Below are positions 5,911 to 13,457 of a stretch of 15,886 nt of DNA, one piece after another. A model generated the notes under the pieces. The model saw only the letters and a program-made list of their open reading frames with translations, was not told the origin of the DNA and did no database searches. The number at the start of each line of letters is the position of its first letter. The stretch's first letter is position 1. The DNA lies in NCBI GenBank assembly GCA_964648365.1, contig CAZYLK010000148.1, positions 1 through 15,886 on the forward strand, given 5' to 3'. This stretch comes from SURF-32 sp964648365 (lineage in GTDB: Bacteria; Planctomycetota; Phycisphaerae; UBA1845). A program made the translations under genes and the position numbers.

Positions 5911-8900
5911 TCAGGTGCTCCTTCAGGATGTGCCGCCGGCGAGGGAGCCTTCTTCGACTCGGTCAGCCAACGGATCGTCGAATAGAATACGGGGGTAAAG
6001 AAAATGCCGAAGATGGTCACGCCCACCATGCCGCTGAACACCGCCAGCCCCAGCGCCACGCGCATCTCGGCCCCGGCGCCTTTGGCCAGCAGCAGCGGCA
6101 GCACGCCCAGCGTGAACGCCAGCGAAGTCATCAGAATGGGCCGCAGGCGCAACTTGCTCGCCTCGACGGTGGCGTCGTTGCGGGCGCGGCCCTGGTCCTG
6201 AAGCTGCTTGGCGAACTCGACGATCAGGATGGCGTTCTTGGCCGCCAGGCCGATGAGCACCACCAGGCCGATCTGGGTGAAGATGTTGTTGTCCATCCCC
6301 ATCAGCCACACGCCGGTAATCGCCGCGAGCAGGCACATCGGCACGATCAGGATGATCGCGATCGGCAGCGACCAGCTTTCGTATTGCGCCGACAGCACCA
6401 GGAAGACGAAGACGCTTCCGAGGATGAATACGAAGATGGCCGTGTTGCCGGCGAGCTTCTGCTGCAGCGCCAGTTCGGTCCACTCGTACCCCATCGTCGG
6501 CGGAAGTTCCTGCGCCGCCAGTTCTTCCATCAAGGCGATGGCCTGGCCCGAACTGTAGCCGGGTGCGGCGCCGCCGTTGATCTCGGCCGATGGATACATG
6601 TTGTAATGGTTGACGATCGACGGGCCGCTCGACTCCTCGACCGACAGCAACGCGCCCAGCGGAACCATCTCGCCCTCCGCGTTGCGAACCTTCAACCGGC
6701 CGATGTCGGTGGGATGAAGGCGGAAGCGCGGTTCGGCCTGGACGTTCACCTGCCAGTTGCGCCCGAATCGGGTGAAGTCGTTGGCGTAGGCCGAGCCCAG
6801 GTACACCTGTAGGGTATCAAAGATGTCCGACAGGGCGATGCCCTGGGCCTTGGCCTGGGTCCGGTTCAGATCGACGAAGATCTGCGGCTGATCCGCGCGG
6901 AAGCTGCTGAACAGGCCGAGCAACTCCGGCCGGGCATTTCCGGCCGCGGCCATGTTGTCTACGTTTTCCTGCAGGGCCGACAGGCCGGTGTCGGCGCGAT
7001 CCTGAAGCTGAAGCTTAAAGCCGCCGGTGTTGCCCAGGCCGTCGACCGGCGGGGCGCCGAAAATGGCGATGGCAGCCTCCTGGATGCCGGCATAGCTCTT
7101 GCGCATGTTCGCCGCAATGGCCGACGCCGAGAGGTTCGGATCGAGCTTGCGCTCCTCGAACGGCTCCAGAATGACGAACATGCCGCCCAGGTTGGCAATG
7201 TTCGTGCTGTTGAGGATGGAATATCCGGGCACGGCGATGGTGTGCGCCACGCCGGGCGTCTCGGCCGCGACTTTCTGCAAGCGGCTCACAACGGATTCGG
7301 TGCGCTCCAGGCTGGCGCCGTCCGGAAGCTGGGCGTTGACGATCAGGTAGCCCTTGTCCTGCTCGGGGATGAAACCGACCGGAACAGTGGTGAAACCCAG
7401 GTAGGTCATGAACATCAGCCCGCCGTACACCGCCAGGACGACCAGCGAAACGCGAAGCAGCGTTCGTACCACCGCCCCGTAACCGGCGATGGCCCGGTCG
7501 AAGCACCAGTTGAAGCCGCGGAACAAGGCGTCGAGCGCGCGGTTGACCACGCCGGTGAGCAGCCAGCCGATGACGCCGCCCGCGACGAAGGTCACAGCAC
7601 GGACGCCCCACAGCGCCAGGCCGCTTTCCGCATGTGCCGCCGCCTCCCCCCCGTGCCCCTCGGGAAGCGTCACGCCGAACAGCGGTGCGACGTACGCCGG
7701 AAGCACGGCATAGGCGATCAACCCGAACAGGACAACGATGCCCAGCCTCGGCAGCACTTCGCGATGGGCGTGGCCGCCGGACCCGTGTGCGTGAGGCTTG
7801 AGCAGGAGGGCACACAGCGCCGGGCTGAACGTCAGCGCGTTGAATGCCGAGATGATCGTCGACGCCGCGATCGTCAGAGCGAACTGGCGATAGAACTGTC
7901 CGCTGATGCCGGCGATGAAGGCCGTGGGGATGAATACGGAACTGAGCACCAGCGCGATGGCGATCAGCGCGCCTGATATTTCCTTCATCGACTTGCGCGT
8001 CGCCTCCTTGGGCGACAGGCCGGAAGCCATGTTGAGTTCGACGCTCTCGACGACGACGATGGCGTCGTCCACGACGATGCCGATCGCCAGCACGAGGCCG
8101 AAGAGGGAGAGGTTGTTGAGCGAGAAGCCCATCGCCGCCATCACGGCCATGGTGCCGATGAGCGAGACGGGCACGGCGATCATCGGGATCAGCGTCGCCC
8201 GCCAGTTCTGCAGGAACACGAGCACGACGATAAAGACGAGGATGAACGCCTCGATCAGCGCCTTGTAGACTTCGTGGACTGATTCATCGACGAAGACGGT
8301 GGTATCGTAGACGATGCGATATTCGAGGCCCTCCGGAAAGCGGGAGGCCAGTTCATCCATTTTGCTCCGAACTGCTTCCGCCGTTTCGAGGGCGTTGGAT
8401 CCGGGAAGCTGGAACACGGCCAGCGTAATGCTCGGTTCGCCGTCGAGATAGCTGTTGACGTCGTAGTTTTTCGCTCCCAGTTCCGTGCGGCCGACGTCGC
8501 GAATCCGCGTGACCTGTCCGTCGGCGCCGGTCTTGATGATGATGTCGGCGAACTCTTCCGGTTCGACGAGTCGCCCGAGCACGTTGATGGCGACCTGAAA
8601 CGCCTGCCCCTGCGGAACCGGCGGCTGCCCGAGGCGTCCCGCGGCCACCTGCACGTTCTGCTCGCGCAGGGCTTTCGTCACGTCGCTGGCGGTCAGGTTG
8701 CGCGAAGCCAGTCTCTCGGGATCCAGCCAGACGCGGAGGCTGTAGTCACGCGCGCCCAGAAACGTCACGTCGCCGATGCCCTCCAACCGGGCGAGCGCGT
8801 CCTTGACCTGAATCGTGGCGTAGTTGCTCAGGTAAAGCTGGTCGTAACGCTTGTCCGGCGAGATGAGATTGACGCACATCAGGATGGACGGCGACTTCTT

Positions 8901-9293
8901 CTTCGTCGTCACACCCTGTCGCTTGACTTCCTCCGGCAGCTTGGCCTCGGCGATCGCCACGCGGTTCTGTGTCAGCACCTGGGCCATGTTGAGGTCCGTG
9001 CCGACGTTGAACGTCACGTCGAGGTACATCTGACCGTCGTTGGTCGACTTGGAGAACATGTAGAGCATGTCCTCGACGCCGTTGACTTCCTGCTCGATGG
9101 GCGCGGCTACCGTGTCGGCAACGACCTTGGCGTTGGCGCCCGGATACATGGCCGAGATCTGAATGGTCGGTGGGACGACCTCCGGATACTGCGCGATGGG
9201 AAGCGTCGTGAGCGCAACGCCGCCGATGATCACGATGACGATCGACAGCACCGAGGCGAAAATAGGGCGATCAATAAAAAACTGTGAAATCAT
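5907..9293 (-). CDS. RND multidrug efflux pump, inner-membrane permease (HAE1 family, AcrB-like)
   Basis: An 1128-residue proton-driven exporter of hydrophobic/amphiphilic compounds, working as a trimer. The proton-relay residues are present: Asp409-Asp410 in GIVVDDAIVVVE and Lys1019 in IGLAAKNAILIVEF. The N-terminus MISQFFIDRPIFASVLSIVI is typical, as are YPGANAKVVADTVAAPIEQEVNG-type porter motifs (start residue 50). The length exceeds the usual 1030-1060 because of an insertion at about residues 501-590, after the SPALCALLLKP motif. This insertion holds a His-rich start (HAHGSGGHAH), two hydrophobic segments (about 517-540 and 560-583) and a His/Gly/Ala loop between them. The ATG at 9293 has GGAGG seven to eight bases upstream, overlapping the adaptor's stop region. 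The adaptor ends 12 bases before it. Confidence 0.96.
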   Translation of the reverse strand: MISQFFIDRPIFASVLSIVIVIIGGVALTTLPIAQYPEVVPPTIQISAMYPGANAKVVADTVAAPIEQEVNGVEDMLYMFSKSTNDGQMYLDVTFNVGTDLNMAQVLTQNRVAIAEAKLPEEVKRQGVTTKKKSPSILMCVNLISPDKRYDQLYLSNYATIQVKDALARLEGIGDVTFLGARDYSLRVWLDPERLASRNLTASDVTKALREQNVQVAAGRLGQPPVPQGQAFQVAINVLGRLVEPEEFADIIIKTGADGQVTRIRDVGRTELGAKNYDVNSYLDGEPSITLAVFQLPGSNALETAEAVRSKMDELASRFPEGLEYRIVYDTTVFVDESVHEVYKALIEAFILVFIVVLVFLQNWRATLIPMIAVPVSLIGTMAVMAAMGFSLNNLSLFGLVLAIGIVVDDAIVVVESVELNMASGLSPKEATRKSMKEISGALIAIALVLSSVFIPTAFIAGISGQFYRQFALTIAASTIISAFNALTFSPALCALLLKPHAHGSGGHAHREVLPRLGIVVLFGLIAYAVLPAYVAPLFGVTLPEGHGGEAAAHAESGLALWGVRAVTFVAGGVIGWLLTGVVNRALDALFRGFNWCFDRAIAGYGAVVRTLLRVSLVVLAVYGGLMFMTYLGFTTVPVGFIPEQDKGYLIVNAQLPDGASLERTESVVSRLQKVAAETPGVAHTIAVPGYSILNSTNIANLGGMFVILEPFEERKLDPNLSASAIAANMRKSYAGIQEAAIAIFGAPPVDGLGNTGGFKLQLQDRADTGLSALQENVDNMAAAGNARPELLGLFSSFRADQPQIFVDLNRTQAKAQGIALSDIFDTLQVYLGSAYANDFTRFGRNWQVNVQAEPRFRLHPTDIGRLKVRNAEGEMVPLGALLSVEESSGPSIVNHYNMYPSAEINGGAAPGYSSGQAIALMEELAAQELPPTMGYEWTELALQQKLAGNTAIFVFILGSVFVFLVLSAQYESWSLPIAIILIVPMCLLAAITGVWLMGMDNNIFTQIGLVVLIGLAAKNAILIVEFAKQLQDQGRARNDATVEASKLRLRPILMTSLAFTLGVLPLLLAKGAGAEMRVALGLAVFSGMVGVTIFGIFFTPVFYSTIRWLTESKKAPSPAAHPEGAPE

Positions 9294-9305
9294 GATGGCC
9301 CTCCG

Positions 9306-10604
9306 TTATTCGCCTGGCGTGTTCTTCGTCGGGGCGGGCGCCGCAGCGGCGCTGCCCGTGGGCAGCACGGGCATGTCGGCGCGCTGCGGCGTCACCGGCT
9401 TGCCGGGACGGGCGCGCTGCAGGCCGTTGACGACGATCCACTCGCCCGACTTCAGGCCCTCCGCGACAACCTGAAGCCCGTCGTCCTGCCGCGGTCCCAG
9501 CTTGACGAACCGCTTTTCGACGACGCCCTTGTCATCCACGACGAGTGCGTATTTCTGACCCTGCTCGGTCCCGAGCGCCACCTGCGACACCAGCAGCGCC
9601 TTGTATTCATCGCTGACCGGCACCCGCACGCGGCAGAACAGGCCGGGCTTGAACATGCGCGTGGCGTTGTCCAGGCCAGCCCGGACCCGGATGGTGCCCG
9701 TGGAGGGATCCACGCGATTGTCGGCGAAATTCAGGACGCCCTCGTGCGGGAAGCCCTCTTCGTCCGCCAGGCCGAGATAGACCGGTATCTTTACGTCCGT
9801 GACCGAGGGTTGCACCTCCTGGTCCGGCCGGGCGCTGCGGGCACGCCGCCGGAACGCGAGCAGCGAACGCTCATCGACGGCGAAGTAGGCGTACATCGGA
9901 TCGATGGAAACGAGGGTGGTGAGCAGGCTGTCGGGACCGGACCCGGCCTGGACCAGATTCCCCTTGGTAATCAGCGCCTGGCCGACCTGTCCGTCGATGG
10001 GCGCCGTGATGCGGGAGAACTCCAGATTCAGCTTGGCGGCGTCGATCTGGGCTTCCGCGGATTGAATCGCCGCGACCGCCTCGCCCAGTTCCGCCTTGGC
10101 CTTGTCGAGATCCTGGGCACTGGCAGCGCCCGTGGGGACGAGCCCCTCGTACCGCGTCACGTCGGCCTGGGCTTTGTCGCGCTTCGCCATCCACTGGGCC
10201 TTCTGCCCCTCGGCGTTACGCAGCTCCGCCTCGAAAGGCCGAGGGTCAATCTCCACCAGCAGGGTACCGGCAGCGACCTCGTCACCTTCCAGGAAGTGAA
10301 CCTCGTTCAGATAGCCACGCACCCGTGCCCGGACTTCGACCGACTCCGCCGCCTCCAGCCGGCCGGTGAATTCCTCATAGTCGGTGACCGAACGCTCCAC
10401 GACCTGGCTGATCGTGACCTCCGGCGGCGGCGGGGGAGGTGCTTCTTCCTTCGGAGGGCGACAGGCCAGGCCGGCGCCGAGCGCCACCGTCAGAAACAGG
10501 CTGAGGGCCTTGCCGTTGCGTCGACTTACCAGCCTCGATCGCGGATGAGCGATGCCGTTACGGGAATCGCCGCGGGCTGACTTGCATCCTTCCTTACTCA
10601 ACAT
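9306..10604 (-). CDS. RND efflux periplasmic adaptor lipoprotein (AcrA/HlyD family)
   Basis: A 432-residue membrane-fusion protein bridging the pump and the outer-membrane channel. After a basic stretch, residues 33-47 form a hydrophobic signal ending at Cys48 (GAGLAC), a somewhat atypical lipobox, then a proline run. Residues 88-120 (VEVRARVRGYLNEVHFLEGD) and 199-230 (TAPIDGQVGQALITKGNLVQ) are the two halves of the lipoyl domain, flanking an alpha-hairpin at 122-198. The beta-barrel follows (MYAYFAVDERSL). Start choice is uncertain. ATG 10604 has GAGGA nine bases upstream and leaves a 31-residue leader before the signal. ATG 10778 also has AGGA at good spacing, but its extra 58 residues are Arg/Gly-rich and unlike any export signal. 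It is the first gene of the efflux operon. Confidence 0.93.
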   Translation of the reverse strand: MLSKEGCKSARGDSRNGIAHPRSRLVSRRNGKALSLFLTVALGAGLACRPPKEEAPPPPPPEVTISQVVERSVTDYEEFTGRLEAAESVEVRARVRGYLNEVHFLEGDEVAAGTLLVEIDPRPFEAELRNAEGQKAQWMAKRDKAQADVTRYEGLVPTGAASAQDLDKAKAELGEAVAAIQSAEAQIDAAKLNLEFSRITAPIDGQVGQALITKGNLVQAGSGPDSLLTTLVSIDPMYAYFAVDERSLLAFRRRARSARPDQEVQPSVTDVKIPVYLGLADEEGFPHEGVLNFADNRVDPSTGTIRVRAGLDNATRMFKPGLFCRVRVPVSDEYKALLVSQVALGTEQGQKYALVVDDKGVVEKRFVKLGPRQDDGLQVVAEGLKSGEWIVVNGLQRARPGKPVTPQRADMPVLPTGSAAAAPAPTKNTPGE

Positions 10605-10858
10605 CGCAGATTTCCTCACTTCGTCCCTCGTGGCGCTGCGCCGCAAAAATGGGCAAGATTCTCCCGATGCGGACCCCATCAGCGGTTGGACACCCGCGTG
10701 GTTTGCCGTGTCGAATCCGACTGCCGCGCCCGGCGCGCGCCCGTGGCGGGTGCGCCGTCCTGTCTGCCGCCGCCACATTGTTCAGCTTCCTGTGTGATTG
10801 AGTTTCCGGGCCGGTATTGAGTCGGCCGTCGACCTTACCGGAGGCCGGCCGCGCCGCG
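10605..10858. other. Gap between acetate kinase and efflux operon
   Basis: These 254 bases should hold the end of the acetate kinase operon and the start of the efflux operon. The adaptor frame is open through most of it up to an ATG at 10778 preceded by CACACAGGAAGCTG, a fair ribosome site. Near 10840-10857 the sequence is very GC-rich with GGCCGG pairs, but there is no clean hairpin plus U-run. I found no regulator gene and no operator-like symmetric site. Read-through from acetate kinase cannot be excluded. Confidence 0.4.
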
Positions 10859-12037
10859 CTATCCGACCACGGCCAGCGTGTGTCGTGCAATGACCAGTTC
10901 CTCGTTCGTCGGAATCACCCAGACCGCGACTGGGCTTCCAGCCGTGCTGATGCACGGACCTCCGCGGACGTTGGCGGGCTCGTCGAGTTGGACGCCCGCC
11001 CAGCCCGCGTCACGACTGACGCGAGCGCGGGTCTCCGTGGCGTGCTCGCCAATACCGCCAGTATAAACGATCGCGTCCAGCCCGCCTAGCGCCGCCACCA
11101 GCGAGCCGAGTTCCCGCCCGATACGGTAGACGAACAGGTCCACGGCCAGCCGGGCTCGGGGGGACTCGCTGGCCAGCAGCGTCCGCATGTCGCTGGAGAT
11201 CCCCGACACGCCCAGCAGCCCGGACTCCTGGTAGATCAGCCGCTCGATCTGCCGGGCGTCCATTTTCTTGGCGTCCATCAGGTAGAGGAGCACGCCCGGA
11301 TCGAGTGCGCCGCTACGGGTGCCCATCGGCAACCCCTCCACGCCCGTCAGGCCCATCGTGCTGGCGACGCTCCGCCCGCCCTTCATCGCGCACATGCTGG
11401 CGCCGCTGCCCAGGTGAAGGACGATCGTCCGTCCGGCCGCGGCCCGGGCGTCGAACCTGGCCAGCACCGAGGCGATGTACTCGTACGACAGGCCGTGGAA
11501 GCCGTACCGCCGCACCCCTGCTTCCGAGTATTCGTACGGCAGCGCGTAGAGCTGGGACACGGGTGGATTGGTGCGGTGAAACGACGTATCGAAGCAGGCG
11601 ACCTGCACCAGGTGAGGGGCGCGTTCGGCCAGCGCGCGAATCGGCGCGAGGTTGTGCGGCTGATGCAGCGGGACCAGCGGCACCAGTCGCTCAAGGGCCT
11701 GGACCACGTCAGCGTCGATCCGGACCGGACCGGTGAACTTCATACCGCCGTGGGCGACGCGATGGCCGACGCCGATCAGCCTGAGGTGCCCGGCTTGCTT
11801 GCGAAGGTAATCGAACAGGTACTCGATCCCGCCGTCGTGTCCGAGCCGGGCCCCCTCTTCCCAGGTGCGTTCAGCAACGGTGCTCCCGCTGCCGTCCTTG
11901 GCGACAAGCCGGGGCGCGGTGAACAGCCCCTCGATCTGGCCGCGCAGATGAAGGTTCAGCCCCTCGCCCTCCACGACGAAGATCGAGAACTTGATGCTGG
12001 ACGAGCCGGCGTTCAAGACTCCAATGGCGTCAGACAT
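10859..12037 (-). CDS. ackA: Acetate/propionate kinase
   Basis: A 392-residue cytoplasmic enzyme that interconverts acetyl-phosphate plus ADP and acetate plus ATP. Family motifs are intact: NAGSSSIKFSIF at 9-20, GHRVAHGG at 91-98 (the substrate-binding Arg is 93), FDTSFH at 149-154 with catalytic Asp150, YGFHGLSYEY around His181, GTRSGALDP with the transition-state Arg241, and VYTGGIGEH near the C-terminus. Length matches the family (about 390-400). The ATG at 12037 has AGGAG six to seven bases upstream. It follows the phosphate acyltransferase fusion by 21 bases on the same strand, which makes the two a classic pair. Propionate or butyrate could also be substrates. Confidence 0.96.
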   Translation of the reverse strand: MSDAIGVLNAGSSSIKFSIFVVEGEGLNLHLRGQIEGLFTAPRLVAKDGSGSTVAERTWEEGARLGHDGGIEYLFDYLRKQAGHLRLIGVGHRVAHGGMKFTGPVRIDADVVQALERLVPLVPLHQPHNLAPIRALAERAPHLVQVACFDTSFHRTNPPVSQLYALPYEYSEAGVRRYGFHGLSYEYIASVLARFDARAAAGRTIVLHLGSGASMCAMKGGRSVASTMGLTGVEGLPMGTRSGALDPGVLLYLMDAKKMDARQIERLIYQESGLLGVSGISSDMRTLLASESPRARLAVDLFVYRIGRELGSLVAALGGLDAIVYTGGIGEHATETRARVSRDAGWAGVQLDEPANVRGGPCISTAGSPVAVWVIPTNEELVIARHTLAVVG

Positions 12038-12058
12038 ACTGATCTCCTGTCTGAGGGG

Positions 12059-13453
12059 CTACACGACCGCGGCGGAGCCGGCCTGAGTGCGGGCGTGCGC
12101 GACGCGCGCCAGGACGGCCGTCGACGCCAGCCGGGTGCGAACCGTGTCCGCACGGCTCGTCAGTACGATGGGAGCGCGCGTCCCGAGCACGATGCCCGCG
12201 CTGTCCGCCCCCGCCAGGTACTGAAGCTGCTTGGCCACCATGTTGCCGCACTCCAGATCCGGTGCGAGGAGGATGTCGGCCTCGCCGGCGACGGGCGAGT
12301 CGATCTTCTTGATCTTCGCGGCGGCGGCGCTGATGGCGTTGTCGAACGCGAGCGGTCCGTCGAGGATTCCGCCGACGATCTGCTTGCGGTCCGCCATTTT
12401 GCACAACGCAGCGGCGTCCAGTGTCGAGGGGATGTCGGGGTTGACCGTTTCGACGGCCGACAGAATGGCCACCTTCGGTGTCTGCACGCCCAGCACCCGC
12501 GCCAGGTCGATCGCGTTCTGCACGATGTGCATCTTCTCCTTCAAGCCGGGCGAGATATTGATGGCGGCGTCGGTCACGATCAGCATGCGCGAGTACGACG
12601 GCACGTCGAGAATGAAGGCGTGGCTGATACGGCGCGAGGTACGCAGGCCCGTCGCGGAGGGCACCACGGCGGCCATGAGTTCATCCGTGTGCAGGCTGCC
12701 TTTCATCAACGCCTGCACCTCGCCGGCCCGCGCCATGGCGACGGCGCGCGTGGCCGCCGCTTCGCTGTGCTCCGTCCCGATGATCTCGCGGCCCGCCAGA
12801 TCCACGTCACACTCGGCGGCGACGGCCCGGATCTTCTGTTCCGGTCCGACGAACACCGGCTCAATGAGCTTGCGCTTCGCGGCCTCCAGCGGCCCCAGCA
12901 GCGAGTCCCGGTCGCACGGATGCACGACGGCACACCGAACGGGAGACAGCCCCTCGCAGGAACGAATCAGCCGCGCAAATACGTCCGTCCGGCGGAAGAT
13001 CACTTCGGGAGTGGCCAGGTCGGTGTAGGTCAGCGGCCGCGTCGGCGCCGCCGCCACCGCCGTGCCGCGGGCGATTTCCTCGCCGGACTCCTTGGTGCAT
13101 CGGCAATCGAAGATGACTCTCGCGCCATCGGCCTGCTTCTCGCGGACGACCAGTGTGGCCGTCACCGTATCGCCGACCGTAAGCGAGCCGGAGAACTTCA
13201 GATCGACCGCTTGGATCCGCGTGCCCGGGCCGGGGAAGCGGCGATTGAGGATGTAACTGATAAACGCCTCGGACGCGACAGCCTCGGTCACCAGGCCCGC
13301 TTCCGGACCGGCGTCGCCTTCGACGTGGTAGGCGTCAAGGTCGCCCGACACGAAGGCGAGCGACTCGATGTCGGTCCTCGACAGCGTGCGCGACACGGTT
13401 TCCGTGTGCCCGACGCGAATGTTCTCAAACGTCGTGTTAGCAAACGCGTTCAT
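12059..13453 (-). CDS. MaoC-type enoyl-CoA hydratase fused to phosphate acyltransferase
   Basis: A 464-residue two-domain enzyme. Residues 1-140 are a MaoC/R-hydratase hot-dog domain with the GDLDAYH motif, catalytic Asp38 and His43 four residues apart, as in (R)-specific enoyl-CoA hydratases. Residues about 150-464 are a phosphate acetyl/butyryl-transferase domain (LMKGSLHTDELM, IVTDAAINISPGL, GPLAFDNAIS, LLAPDLECGNM). It should exchange CoA for phosphate on a short acyl group. This domain pairing is an annotated family (bifunctional enoyl-CoA hydratase/phosphate acetyltransferase), mostly in Proteobacteria as I recall. I chose ATG 13453 because GGAGG lies eight bases upstream and it starts the conserved region; the frame extends upstream to 13534 without support. 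It begins four bases after the hydrolase stop, so the Shine-Dalgarno lies inside that gene. Confidence 0.93.
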   Translation of the reverse strand: MNAFANTTFENIRVGHTETVSRTLSRTDIESLAFVSGDLDAYHVEGDAGPEAGLVTEAVASEAFISYILNRRFPGPGTRIQAVDLKFSGSLTVGDTVTATLVVREKQADGARVIFDCRCTKESGEEIARGTAVAAAPTRPLTYTDLATPEVIFRRTDVFARLIRSCEGLSPVRCAVVHPCDRDSLLGPLEAAKRKLIEPVFVGPEQKIRAVAAECDVDLAGREIIGTEHSEAAATRAVAMARAGEVQALMKGSLHTDELMAAVVPSATGLRTSRRISHAFILDVPSYSRMLIVTDAAINISPGLKEKMHIVQNAIDLARVLGVQTPKVAILSAVETVNPDIPSTLDAAALCKMADRKQIVGGILDGPLAFDNAISAAAAKIKKIDSPVAGEADILLAPDLECGNMVAKQLQYLAGADSAGIVLGTRAPIVLTSRADTVRTRLASTAVLARVAHARTQAGSAAVV

Positions 13454-13457
13454 CTTC

